Shown: positions 10,225 through 19,260 of the stretch, piece by piece
Layout of the letters: each line of letters opens with the position of its first letter
Numbering within the stretch: position 1 is the first letter of the stretch
Assembly: GCF_001550375.1 (NCBI RefSeq)
Contig: NZ_LRTR01000688.1
Span: forward strand, 1-64,000
Length of the DNA stretch: 64,000 nt
Source of the DNA: Streptomyces europaeiscabiei
GTDB taxonomy: Bacteria; Actinomycetota; Actinomycetes; Streptomycetales; Streptomycetaceae
Direction: 5' to 3'
Translations under genes and position numbers: made by a program
The notes under the pieces: generated by a model
Databases searched by the model: none
The model's input: only the letters and a program-made list of their open reading frames with translations
Told to the model about the DNA's origin: nothing

Positions 10225-10774
10225 GCTGCACCATCACCCGTCCGTCGACGTCCCCGAAGACCGCCACGCCGTCTGCCGGGAGCCATGACCTACGGTCGGG
10301 GCGGGGCCACGGACACAGCAAGGCCGGGAGACCCGCGCCCCCGTGCCGAAACGGCTCCGATCGAAGGTGAGCCGAGAGATGACATTCTGACGAGCCGCAC
10401 GCAACCGCCACAGGGCGCGCAGCAGCGCAAACAGCGCGCGGACGTATCGACGGGTACGACATCGCGCCCCCTAGCGGGGTACGAGAGGTGCAGTGAGGCT
10501 TGTCCACGGTCGTTCCCCGACGGCAGCAGCCCTTCCCGAGGCAGCTCCTGCCGATCCCCGCATTCCGGGAGGACTCTCCTCCATGCGGCAGGCTCCGTCG
10601 TGAGGCCGACCCCGTCGGCTGGGCGGCCTGGAATGCCCGGGTGCACTCCGCCACAGTCGCGGTCACATTGTCACAAATCCGTACGGAGACGGTTCTCTCT
10701 CGATGTGAGTGGGTTGCAGTGCCGCGTCCGTGCGGCACGATCACCCAGACATTCCGATTCCCGGGGGGCTTCTC
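10225..10774. other. Divergent intergenic region, kinase / lipoprotein
   Basis: 550 bases with no gene I can support. Several frames stay open, but none has a start context or a recognisable product. The right end carries the ribosome site (GGGGGG, 10762-10767) of the lipoprotein gene at 10775. An AT-richer patch with CACATTGTCACAAATCC near 10660-10680 may hold that gene's promoter. Confidence 0.5.
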
Positions 10775-11449
10775 ATGGCTTACGCAACTCGTTCACGCCG
10801 TACCACCGCCGCACTCGCCGTCCTCTCGCTCGGCATCATGGCGCTGACCGCCTGCAACGGCGACGCGGAGAAGGACACGGCCGCCCCGAGCGCGACAGCG
10901 AGCCCGTCCGCTGCCGACAGAGGCAAGGAGAGCGACACGCCTTCGACGGCCGGCCCTGGCGACGGGGGCAGCGACAAGGGCGACTCGTCCGGCAGCCCCG
11001 AGAGCGCCCCGCCGTCCTCGGAACCCGGGGTGGACGACGATCAGGACGGTGGCGTGGGCATGTGCGAGACGACCGACTTGAGCTACAAGGTCACCGTCGC
11101 GTCCAAGCTCGTCAACCACGCCCTGCTGACCGCGACCAACAAGAGCGGCGACCCCTGTCTGCTGCCGGTGAACGAGCTGGTGATCACGATTCCGGGGCTC
11201 GACGGCGCCGCCGAGCACATGGGCCCCGACGGAAAGGACTGGATCATGGAGGCCGGCGAGAGCGCCTACGCCGGGATCCTGTTCGCCCGCGCCGACACGG
11301 CGGGCGGCAAGAGCACCGACCAGGTGGAAGTCGCACTCACCGCCTCCGAGAGCCCGGCGACCGTGGCGATCGACGACGGCCCCGTGACGGTCAACGACGG
11401 CCAGGTCACCAGTTTCTTCGGCACCGCCGAGGACGCGCTCACCTACTGA
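10775..11449 (+). CDS. DUF4232-like lipoprotein
   Basis: Predicted exported lipoprotein of 224 residues. The signal peptide has a Arg-rich n-region (YATRSRRT), a hydrophobic core and the lipobox LTAC at about residues 22-25. A 60-residue linker rich in Ala, Ser, Thr, Gly, Asp and Pro follows. The folded domain (about 95-224) begins MCETTDLSYKV and contains NKSGDPCLLP, giving a cysteine pair as in the DUF4232 family of actinobacterial cell-wall proteins. ATG 10775 follows a GGGGGG ribosome site; the frame is open a little further upstream. Molecular role unknown. Confidence 0.8.
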   Translation: MAYATRSRRTTAALAVLSLGIMALTACNGDAEKDTAAPSATASPSAADRGKESDTPSTAGPGDGGSDKGDSSGSPESAPPSSEPGVDDDQDGGVGMCETTDLSYKVTVASKLVNHALLTATNKSGDPCLLPVNELVITIPGLDGAAEHMGPDGKDWIMEAGESAYAGILFARADTAGGKSTDQVEVALTASESPATVAIDDGPVTVNDGQVTSFFGTAEDALTY

Positions 11450-11799
11450 CCACCGCGCCGGACTGCTCCCGGCCCGCACCCGGGCACGTACGCGGTGAGA
11501 CGTGCCCTCCGACGGCTCGGCCCGCGGGTACGGGCCGGACCTGCACCGGCCCGGTGCCCACGCCGACAGCCCCGCCCCTGTGACGCCACACCGGATACCA
11601 CCGCGGAGAGGTCGCCTGCCATCGCGGACAGATCACCGAGGGAACCATGGCGGCCCCTCTCGTGTCGACCTTCGGGACGGCCGGCCCACGTCACCTGGCC
11701 ATGCCCTCAAGGACACGGGTTCAACCTGTCGGCGCGATCGTCCTCGCCACCCTCCCACGCCCGCCAGGTCCTCAACGCCAAGGCACAGTGCCGCCGTGC

Positions 11800-11949
11800 C
11801 TGAGAGGCTCGCCCTGTTCCCACCCGGCGTGCCCCAACAGCGGACAGGTCGCCGACCGGCTCACGGCTCTGGGCTACACCGACGTCCGCAAGTACCGCGA
11901 AGGCATCCAGGACTGGGTGGAGGCGGACCTCCCCACCGAATCCGCCTGA
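11800..11949 (+). pseudogene. Relic of a rhodanese-domain protein (C-terminal part)
   Basis: The frame ending at 11949 encodes CSHPACPNSGQVADRL, then LGYTDVRKYREGIQDW and the end ADLPTES. This matches the last third of single-domain rhodanese-like proteins: an active-site cysteine loop, then a GY-DVR-Y-G-DW-GLP C-terminal helix and loop. Upstream in the same frame nothing resembles the N-terminal rhodanese half, and there is no ribosome site. It is best read as a truncated relic, not a working sulfurtransferase; the assignment is from motif memory only. Confidence 0.45.
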
Positions 11950-12441
11950 CCTCCGCCCGGGGAAGGGCCCGGCCGAGGCCCCCTGCCCTCCCCCGGCAGG
12001 CGGTGCTGCCGCGAAGGCGTGCGCCGGCCCCGTCCAGCTCTCCGGCACGCCGCAAGGCACATGTGGCCCGGGAAGCCCAACCGCCCGCTGTCGATCCCGC
12101 GCGTCACACAGTCGTTCCGGCGCGTTCGGCCCGTTCCACCCGGTGCTGTCCGTCCGGTCGGCAAGGCGCGGATCCGGCCCGGCCCCCGCAGGTACGGGAG
12201 CCGGGCCGGAGGGTTCACCGGCGCCGGGCACCGGTCACCGTCGTGACGTCACCTCACGGACGCCGTCCACCACAATCCGTCTGGAAGCGCGCCGCCGTCA
12301 GCACCGCCGAGGTCGCCTGCGCAGAGGAACACTGATGGCACACAACTGCCATACGAACCGGGATACTTGGAGTCTCCGAGCCCGCTCGACCACCACTACT
12401 TCGACAGGCCCGCCTCGCGGGGCCGTATGGGAGTGCTCCAC

Positions 12442-12843
12442 ATGCTTGACTCCTCCACCCAGATCAGGATGGCGCGCCCGTCCCGGGACCTCGCCGCCGC
12501 CGAACGCTTCTACGTCCAGGGACTCGGGCTCGATGTCCTGTGGCGAACCACCGAGCGCGTCTCCGGCGAGCACGACCTGCTCATGGTCGGCCCGCCCGCC
12601 GGTACGTGGCACTTCGAGATCACCCACGATCCGGAGAACCCGCTGGAGCCCACCCCCACCGTGGACGACCTCTTCGTCGTCTACCTCGGCACTCCCGTCA
12701 CCGAGGAGCAGATCGAACGCCTCCTGGCCGCAGGGGGAACCAGAGTCACCGCCCACAATCCGTATTGGGACCGGTACGGAGTGACGATCGCGGACCCGGA
12801 CGGCTACCGCCTCGTCCTGTGCACGCGCTCTTGGAACGCATGA
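12442..12843 (+). CDS. VOC-family (glyoxalase/dioxygenase fold) protein
   Basis: Small single-domain vicinal-oxygen-chelate protein of 133 residues. It begins MLDSSTQIRMARPSRDLAAA and continues with FYVQGLGL, the usual first beta-alpha unit. It ends with IADPDGYRLVL, the conserved last strand that often carries a metal-ligand glutamate; here the position is Arg-Leu-Val, so metal binding may be lost. ATG 12442 has GGGAG 9 bases upstream; an in-frame ATG at 12427 is the alternative. No operon partner, substrate unknown. Confidence 0.8.
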   Translation: MLDSSTQIRMARPSRDLAAAERFYVQGLGLDVLWRTTERVSGEHDLLMVGPPAGTWHFEITHDPENPLEPTPTVDDLFVVYLGTPVTEEQIERLLAAGGTRVTAHNPYWDRYGVTIADPDGYRLVLCTRSWNA

Positions 12844-13134
12844 CGCCAGGCAAGTGGCGCGCCAACCGGGCGAGAGCAGGGGCAAGCCTGCCCAGGCATG
12901 GCTGATTCCAGGAGGCGGCCCCCGTGCCGACCTGCGAGCCCCCTCCTCCGCAGTGCACAGGCACCGCCGGCGGTGAGTGACCAACTGCCAGGCGGGCCTG
13001 GGCCCTGCACCGGGCGTCGGACGCCGCCTCGGACACCGCCTCCGACGCCGTCGACTCTGGTGCTTGTTCCTCCCCAAGCGCTGGGATCTCACCTCGCGGC
13101 GGTCCGATCCGGGCAAGGCGACCCGTCGCGAGCT

Positions 13135-13154
13135 TCTCAAGGGCGCCCTTGAGA
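13135..13154. terminator. 20-bp perfect palindrome between convergent genes
   Basis: Bases 13135-13154 are fully self-complementary, with half-site TCTCAAGGGC. As RNA the element can fold as an 8-bp stem with a GCGC loop. It lies between the plus-strand VOC gene (end 12843) and the minus-strand gene ending at 13274, so a bidirectional terminator is the simplest role; a dimeric-protein operator is an alternative. The rest of 12844-13273 holds nothing I can support. Confidence 0.5.
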
Positions 13155-13273
13155 CCCTCTCCGCGTCAGCGCCTGGCTGCTTCCGGACATACGGCTGAGG
13201 TTGAGTGAGTCGGCCGGTAGCCGCCTGGACGAGCCCGGGTCGGCCCACCGGCCGATGAGCGTCCAGGTCCCGA

Positions 13274-14470
13274 TCAGGCCGGTCGCACGGATGATCTCTG
13301 GAGCTCCTGGGCCACCGGGTTCGCCAGGGCCTCAGGACCATGAGGATGGTCGGCTTGACGGTGCTGGAAGGAGAGGATCTTCGGGTTCTGGACGACGCCG
13401 TCGCGGATCTCGATGGCCTTTCTGAGCGTCACGTCGCTGTCCCATGCCTGGGGACCGCTCATGACCTTGCGCAGATAAGGAAGGAGCGCCTCGCTGATCT
13501 CCCAGGTGGCGGAGTTCCACAGGTGGGACGGACTGTGATCCACCCCGTAGTAGTGGCAATCCGGTCCCACCGTGAGCATGGGCTCACCGAAGGTGGTCGG
13601 GCGGGCCCATCCGAAGCCCATGCCCTCGTCGCAGGCGACGTCGATGAAGAAAGTGCCCGGCCGGAACAGGGCGAGTTCATCGTCGTTGACGAACATGAGC
13701 GGCGCGTCGGTGTCCTGCAGGACGCAGTTGACGATGATGTCGAACCCGGCCAGGTACTCCGCCAGCGGCACGGGACCGGTCGGGGTGAATGCCTGCAGGC
13801 GCGAGGGATCGTCCTCCTGCTCCTCGAAGTGGCCCATCACGACCGAGGGCATCGGCGAGGCCACCGCCGCGGCAGCCCGCTGGGTGAGCACCGTGACGTC
13901 GGAGACCCCCATGGCGCCCAGGCCCGTGACCGCTCCGCGCGCCGTGGCACCGAAGCTGATGACCGCCGCGCGCAGACGACGCCCATAACTGCCGGTCAGC
14001 CCGCCGAGCTGCAGGGCGTGCAGCACCGAGCAGTAACCGGCCAGCTCGTTGTTCTTGTGGAACACATGGACGCTGAAAGCGCCCGTGGAGGTCCAGTGGT
14101 TCATGGCCTCCCAGGCGATCAGGGTCAGCCGTCGATCAATGGCGATCTGTGTCATCTTCTCGTCCTGCACACAGTGCGGCCATCCCCACAGCACCTGCCC
14201 CTCGCGCAGCTCGGCGACATCGTCGTGCATCGGTTTGGGCAACAGCAGAATGTCGCACTCGGCGAGGAGTTCCGCACGAGAACGCAAACCCGCCACAAGT
14301 GGCCGCAGCGCGTCATCCGCGACGCCGAACCGGCGGCCGTAGCCCTGTTCGAGGAAGATCCTCGCGCGTACGTCCGGGGCGATCCGTTCGAGGTGGCTGG
14401 GGTGCAGCGGTAGCCGAAACTCGTTCTCCTTGTGCGAGGAGGCGAGTACTCCGAGACTCAACATGCTCAT
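13274..14470 (-). CDS. N5-(carboxyethyl)ornithine synthase / alanine dehydrogenase-like protein
   Basis: Protein of 398 residues with the AlaDH/PNT fold. The N-terminal part reads LGVLASSHKENEFRLPLHP, the substrate-domain motif of this family, then LREGQVLWGWPHCVQ, which resembles the LREGQ-GW-H stretch of lactococcal N5-(carboxyethyl)ornithine synthase. A nucleotide-binding region follows (VISFGATARGAVTGLGAMG), then FDIIVNCVLQDTDAP and FIDVACDEGMGFG. Such enzymes reductively join pyruvate to an amino group (opine-type chemistry) or deaminate alanine; I cannot choose the substrate. Start taken at ATG 14468-14470 because the family motif follows at once, although no good ribosome site is visible; the frame is open to 14686. 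Monocistronic. Confidence 0.75.
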   Translation of the reverse strand: MSMLSLGVLASSHKENEFRLPLHPSHLERIAPDVRARIFLEQGYGRRFGVADDALRPLVAGLRSRAELLAECDILLLPKPMHDDVAELREGQVLWGWPHCVQDEKMTQIAIDRRLTLIAWEAMNHWTSTGAFSVHVFHKNNELAGYCSVLHALQLGGLTGSYGRRLRAAVISFGATARGAVTGLGAMGVSDVTVLTQRAAAAVASPMPSVVMGHFEEQEDDPSRLQAFTPTGPVPLAEYLAGFDIIVNCVLQDTDAPLMFVNDDELALFRPGTFFIDVACDEGMGFGWARPTTFGEPMLTVGPDCHYYGVDHSPSHLWNSATWEISEALLPYLRKVMSGPQAWDSDVTLRKAIEIRDGVVQNPKILSFQHRQADHPHGPEALANPVAQELQRSSVRPA

Positions 14471-14783
14471 GTGGGGCGGCTCATTTCCGACCGGACGCCA
14501 TGCGCTCCGGGATTGCCGTTCCCCGAGGGCGACGCCGAAGTGGATGACGGCGTGCGAGGTGCTCTCGGTACCGCCACCGTACTCCGGTCCCGAGCCCAAG
14601 GGCGGCGAGGCGGACACCAGCGCGGAGACGGCTGTCGGGTGCGGCCCTCGATCTTCTGCCCGCTTGTGGCCGGCCTTGATCGGCAACCCGACGTCCCACG
14701 ACGACTCGGCTGCCGATCAAGCGTCTGTCCTGGCGAGGGTACGTGCGGATGCCGTTGCGGAGCGGGTGCATAGGATCGTCGCC

Positions 14784-15524
14784 ATGGCACTGCGACCTGT
14801 TCAGGTGAACATGAAGGCTCTCGATGCCCCGGCGGTCGGCCGGTTCTGGGCGGAGGCGCTCGGCTGGAGCGCCTACAGCCCCGGCGTGACCACCTACGTG
14901 GGGCCCGTCGGCGGCCTCGTCTGGCCGGACCCGGTCGCCGTCTGCGTCGACGTCGTTCCCGTCCCGGAACCCAGGACGACGGCAAAGAACCGTATGCATC
15001 TCGATCTCGCCACCACCTCTGCGGCCCATCAGGCGGAGTTGGTCGCGCGACTCCAGGCTCTCGGTGCGACGCCCGCCCACGTGGGCCAGGGCAAGGTGCC
15101 GTGGACGGTCCTCGCCGACCCGGAGGGCAACGAGTTCTGCGTGCTGGAGCCTCGGGAGATCTATCGGGACACCGGGCCGATCGCCGCCGTGGTGGTCGAC
15201 TGCGCCGATCCGCGGGCCATGGCCCGGTTCTGGGGTCAGGCGATGGACTGGATCCTGCATGAGGTGACTGACGATCTCGCGGTGCTGCGCTCCGCCCGGG
15301 GTGTCGGCCCGTATCTCGAGTTCCTCCGCACGCCCGGCGGGAAGACCGTGCCGGACCGTGTCCATCTCGACCTGTTGCCGTACCCCGGTGACGATCAAGA
15401 GGCGGAGGTGACCCGGCTGCGAGCCCTCGGCGCCACCGACATCGACCTCGGCCAGGGCGACGTACCGTGGACGTGCCTGACCGACCCGGAGGGCCACGAG
15501 TTCTGCGTCCTCGCCCCGTCCTGA
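14784..15524 (+). CDS. Two-domain VOC (glyoxalase-like) protein
   Basis: 246 residues made of two tandem VOC domains (about 1-123 and 128-246). The first starts PVQVNMKALDAPAVGRFWAE and ends VLADPEGNEFCVLEP; the second starts IAAVVVDCADPRAMARFW and ends LTDPEGHEFCVLAP. The paired domain ends DPEG-EFCVL are the clearest evidence of internal duplication. Proteins of this kind are often annotated glyoxalase-like; substrate unknown. ATG 14784 was chosen because the first domain begins directly after it, though the frame is open to 14430. No partner genes. Confidence 0.82.
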   Translation: MALRPVQVNMKALDAPAVGRFWAEALGWSAYSPGVTTYVGPVGGLVWPDPVAVCVDVVPVPEPRTTAKNRMHLDLATTSAAHQAELVARLQALGATPAHVGQGKVPWTVLADPEGNEFCVLEPREIYRDTGPIAAVVVDCADPRAMARFWGQAMDWILHEVTDDLAVLRSARGVGPYLEFLRTPGGKTVPDRVHLDLLPYPGDDQEAEVTRLRALGATDIDLGQGDVPWTCLTDPEGHEFCVLAPS

Positions 15525-15777
15525 CGCGGGACCCCCAACGAGACCCTGTACATGTGAGCCCTGTGTGCCCATGCGCCACGACCCAGGGTGGGTCGGGCGG
15601 CGGTGTCCCTGTCGATTCGGGCGGCGAGCGCGTGCGTATCAGGAGCGAGATCAGCTCACCCGCCGACCACAACCCGCAACTCGAAATCGGCCATTACCTC
15701 TGGAGTAATCGCCCTCCCAACCACCTCCAGCTACGTTCCGGCCATAGCCAACTCTCCCGGAACGAAGGAGCCTTGTG

Positions 15778-16143
15778 GTGTCCGCGTACGGCTTTGCTCA
15801 TCTCCGCAGCCGCCGGAATCACTCCGACGTCATCGAGTACTTGGAGCGTATCCAGGCGACCCTCGACCCCTTCGCGGGCCGCTTCGTCATCCACGGTCCG
15901 CCGACCGAAGTCGTAGAGGGTACGTGGCCCGGCAGCATGGTGCTGATCGAGTTCCCCGGCCTTGCCGAAGCTCGTGCCTGGTACGACTCTCCCGCCTATC
16001 GGGCCATCCTGCGTTTGCGGACCGATCACGTCGAGGGCGACTTGCTGCTGATCGAGGGGGTCGGACCGAACTACGACCCGGCCCAGCGAGCTCGCACATT
16101 GCGAACGGAAGCCGACCGGGCGGGCCACCAGTCGACCACGTAG
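15778..16143 (+). CDS. DUF1330-family protein
   Basis: 121 residues in the ferredoxin-like DUF1330 family (dimeric alpha/beta-barrel proteins of unknown function). Visible family traits are the early aromatic FAHLRSRRNHSDVIEYLERI, FVIHGPPTEVVEG, MVLIEFPGLAEARAWYDSPAY and the end DLLLIEG. GTG 15778 stands 7 bases after the ribosome site AAGGAG; GTG 15775 in the same frame is the alternative. The C-terminal 20 residues are charged and probably disordered. It stands alone; 15525-15777 upstream holds no gene. Confidence 0.75.
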   Translation: MSAYGFAHLRSRRNHSDVIEYLERIQATLDPFAGRFVIHGPPTEVVEGTWPGSMVLIEFPGLAEARAWYDSPAYRAILRLRTDHVEGDLLLIEGVGPNYDPAQRARTLRTEADRAGHQSTT

Positions 16144-16446
16144 TCCCTGCGGCCACCTCCTCGGGCGCCGAGATCCAGGGCGCTCGCTGTCCTTCTCCGC
16201 TCCGCCACAAGGAACCCCACCTGCCGAGTCAGCCTGACCGCAAGAAGCGATCTCCGCTCCGCTTCGGTGAGCATGGACTCGAGCGGAGGAATCAGGGCCA
16301 CACGGTCACACCTCCTGCGGTTCGCCGCTCCGGGGCCCGCCTGTGAACGGGTGTCGCCTCTCGCCTCGGGCACCTCGGACCCACCGTGGAGAGCACCGGC
16401 CTGCTCGTGGGACGCGGGAAACCCGGCTCCGCCGACAGCGACCGCC

Positions 16447-16533
16447 GGCACGCGACCCACGGCCACACTGGACTTCTGCGCCACGCACGGCATCACCGCC
16501 GACATCGAAGCACTCTCCTCGGCACAGCAGATG
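16447..16533 (+). pseudogene. Relic of a zinc-type alcohol dehydrogenase C-terminus
   Basis: A 28-residue stretch reads GTRPTATLDFCATHGITADI, then EALSSAQQ. This matches the C-terminal segment of zinc-dependent medium-chain alcohol dehydrogenases of the YahK/AdhC group, where LDFCAEHGI-A-IE is followed by the helix before the last strand. The flanking frame has no other dehydrogenase sequence (no zinc motif GHE, no Rossmann motif), and the final strand is missing. The wider region 16144-17024 contains no complete gene. Confidence 0.45.
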
Positions 16534-17024
16534 AGGGGGAGGCCCGTCCACACGGTCCGGCCGGCCGGCGGGAACAGGTTCAGAAGCGGACACCCACCGG
16601 GCGGTTCCAGCCGCTGGTCGGCCGACGTTCCGAGTGAGGATCGCGCGCCTTGGCTGCCGCACGGAGTCGCCGGCCGAATGATCCGCAATTGAAGGGCTCC
16701 ACCATGGCGTCACTCCCACCCTGCCGCCCGATACCCCGGTGACCCCGTGCCGCCGTGGAGCCACGACTCCGGCTCCCGTCCCGTTCCGCGCGGATCGCGG
16801 CACCCGGCGACCGCACGGGCGGGAGAGAGGTTTTCCTGCCCGCGAGCAAAACACCGGCACTGCCGCCGCGGACGCATGCCGTGGCGCATCGGCTGATGCT
16901 GGAGTTCGGCAGTGACGGAGGACCGACATCCCTTTGACAGGAGCGATCAGCCCGTACCCTCACGACCTCGGGCAAAACGCCAACAGCCCATGCTGACACG
17001 CGCGTTGGATGTAACTTCGTCGGC

Positions 17025-17210
17025 ATGAGCAACGACATCCGCATAGACCGTGCCCCGTCCTCCGGGGGTGGCATCCAGATCACGGTCAGCCTGTCCCCCA
17101 CGGTTTTGGCGAAGCTCCAAAAGGACGGCTCCTGGACGGAGTCCATCAGCGAAGGCCAGGTCACCGGCGACGGACCGGCCATCACCCAGATCGAGTTCAA
17201 GGTGCCTTAG
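17025..17210 (+). CDS. Small conserved-looking protein, 61 residues
   Basis: Short reading frame with strong G/C third-position bias, which supports coding. The protein begins MSNDIRIDRAPSSGGGIQIT and ends with IEFKVP; it is soluble, weakly amphipathic and without a signal peptide. I recognise no family. There is no ribosome site before ATG 17025, but TAACTT at 17012-17017 fits the TANNNT -10 pattern and would start transcription about at the ATG, so the message could be leaderless. No matching -35 is clear. Confidence 0.55.
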   Translation: MSNDIRIDRAPSSGGGIQITVSLSPTVLAKLQKDGSWTESISEGQVTGDGPAITQIEFKVP

Positions 17211-17284
17211 GTCCCGGTCCTGGGCCGGACGGTCACCCAGTGGCGGGGCAGCAGCAGGACCTGACACAGCCCGAACGCCCGGAA

Positions 17285-17314
17285 CCGCTCGTCCGCCCTC
17301 CGCTCGTCCGCCCT
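17285..17314 (+). repeat. 15-bp perfect tandem duplication
   Basis: The unit CCGCTCGTCCGCCCT occurs twice back to back (17285-17299 and 17300-17314). It lies in the 270-base gap between the small gene ending at 17210 and the GNAT relic; no other feature is supported in the gap. Confidence 0.7.
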
Positions 17315-17484
17315 CCGCCGGACGGCCCTACGGCAGCTGCTGGTCCACCGGATCGACCTCGGACAGCCATCCCCACCACGCATGCCGTGATCCTTCCGCA
17401 CCTACGGTCATCGACCGCAGGCGGGTGCCGCCCGGCCGGAATCCACGTGCGGTCCGGTCGCCCCGCGTGATACTCCTCCCTGCC

Positions 17485-17690
17485 ATGGGCGATCTTGTGA
17501 CGACGCGGCTCGCGCTTCATCCGATGACCGTCAGCGAAGCTGAGCAAGTGGTTCGGGCGAGGCGGACGGTGACGGCCGATGGGCGCCCGGGTACCCCACC
17601 GATGGGGACGTCTCCGCTGCCAGGCGCTTCCTGGGCACCTGCGTCGCGAACACCGGTGATCCCCGGCCTTTCGTCAGCGATCAGTCAGCT
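17485..17690 (+). pseudogene. Frameshifted, truncated GNAT acetyltransferase gene
   Basis: The first frame gives MGDLVTTRLALHPMTVSEAE, the usual start of a GNAT N-acetyltransferase. The family sequence then continues in another frame from about 17560: DGRWAPGYPTDGDVSAARRF, then LGTCVANTGDPRPF. One indel near 17555-17565 therefore broke the gene. After about 17665 the similarity stops and the acetyl-CoA-binding part is absent. The gene is dead both by frameshift and by truncation. Confidence 0.7.
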
Positions 17691-17899
17691 CGAAAATGTC
17701 GATGCGATCCGACAACGGTTCTTGATGGGGCGCACCGCTGCGGAGGGCCGTCCGCTGGTCTCGGTGACCGCCATGGCCGCCATGGCTTGACCCGCCATGG
17801 CACTCAGGGTCACCGCCACCACGTGCCGGACTTCCAGCAGGCAGCGTTGCGCGACAGAAATGGGTTGCGGTTGCAGATCGTGACGCGAATTCTTTCGGT

Positions 17900-18805
17900 A
17901 TGAAGATGCACGCCAACCAGCTGACGGTGTCACCTGAGACGGTGCGCATGTTGATAGAGCAGCAGTTTCCTGACTGGCGGAGCCTGCCGGTCAGGAGCAT
18001 CGCGTCGCAGGGTACGGTCAACGCCATCTTCCGTATTGGCGATCGGTTCACAGCCCGATTCCCTCTTGAGTCCGCTGAGGTCGAGCCGACGCGGCGCTGG
18101 CTGGAGTCCGAAGCGGAAGCGGCTCGCGAGCTGGCAGGTCGCACGCGTTTCCCCACGACCGAGCCGGTCGCGCTTGGTGAACCCGGTGCAGGTTACCCGC
18201 TTCCGTGGTCGGTGCAGACGTGGCTGCCCGGCGTCGTGGCCGCCGACGAGGACCCAGGCGAATCGTCCGCGTTCGCCCGCGACTTGGCCGATCTCATCGG
18301 CGATCTACGCGCGATCGACACGCATGGCCGCACGTTCTCCGGTACAGGCCGGGGAGGCGACCTGCGGTCCCATGACGCGTGGATGGAGACCTGTTTCGGA
18401 CACAGTGAGCAGCTCCTGGATGTCTCCCGACTGCGCCCCATCTGGGCAACTTTGCGCGATCTGCCGCGAGGTGCGGCTGAGGACGCCATGGCCCATTGCG
18501 ATCTGATTCCCGGCAACGTGCTCGTGTCCGCTGGTCGGCTCACGGGAATTCTCGACGTCGGCGGCTTCGGGCCGGCCGACCCTTCGCTGGATCTTGTGAG
18601 CGCGTGGCATTTGCTCGAGGCTGGGCCGCGGCAGGTGCTCCGTGATCGCCTGGGTAGCGACGACCTTGAATGGGAGCGAGGCAAGGCGTGGGCTTTCGTC
18701 CAAGCGATGGGGTTGGTCTGGTACTACGTCAAAAGCAACCCGGCCATGAGCCGGACGGGTCGACGTTCCTTGGAACGTATCCTGGCGGACAAGTCGCTCG
18801 CGTGA
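17900..18805 (+). CDS. Aminoglycoside/choline phosphotransferase-family protein
   Basis: 301-residue APH-fold kinase. The small-molecule kinase signature is HCDLIPGNVLV (His-x-Asp-x5-Asn) near residue 198, followed by the metal-binding region GILDVGGFGPADPSLDL; the usual Asp of LDWE/D-F is present as LDVGGFG, a slightly altered form. The N-terminal lobe has RIGDRFTARFP, and the linker VQTWLPG fits the hinge. Such genes often act on antibiotics or metabolites, so resistance cannot be claimed. ATG 17900 has no strong ribosome site; ATG 17906 is also in frame. Its third-position GC bias is weaker than in neighbouring genes. Confidence 0.8.
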   Translation: MKMHANQLTVSPETVRMLIEQQFPDWRSLPVRSIASQGTVNAIFRIGDRFTARFPLESAEVEPTRRWLESEAEAARELAGRTRFPTTEPVALGEPGAGYPLPWSVQTWLPGVVAADEDPGESSAFARDLADLIGDLRAIDTHGRTFSGTGRGGDLRSHDAWMETCFGHSEQLLDVSRLRPIWATLRDLPRGAAEDAMAHCDLIPGNVLVSAGRLTGILDVGGFGPADPSLDLVSAWHLLEAGPRQVLRDRLGSDDLEWERGKAWAFVQAMGLVWYYVKSNPAMSRTGRRSLERILADKSLA

Positions 18806-19260
18806 CTCGAAGCAGTTGTTCGTCGCGGGCCCTCACTCCCTGAACTTCCCGCCGTCACCTGGCTGGCGGTCCGGCCCGTCCCGACGAAGACCGGAACGGA
18901 GGAGACCCGCCCACCCCGGGCCCGTGGAACCCGCCGCAGCCGCAGCGTCACGCGACGACCCGCCCCCGACACCAGAGGACATTACGGGCGAACCACCGAG
19001 CCCCCCGGCGGAGGCATCGACTTCCGGCGAAACCGGGCGTTCCCCGCTCCGAGCAACAAGTGGTGTCAGCTCCCACGTAGAAGACCACGGCTCGGCGCGA
19101 CGGGAACTGCGGGAGGCGTTGACGAGGAGGGTGGCCGTGAGTGAGGCATCGCCTGGATGCCCGGGAGAGGCAACGTCCGGGTCTCAGAGGCCGGCACCCG
19201 GGGGTCGGCCGGTCTCGTGGCCGCCGATCGTTGCACGGCGAAAGGCGCGCGAACCGGGCC
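18806..19260. other. Intergenic stretch, nothing recognised
   Basis: 455 bases between convergent genes. Open frames on both strands lack starts with ribosome sites and show no known family. No repeat or hairpin of note was found. Confidence 0.4.
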
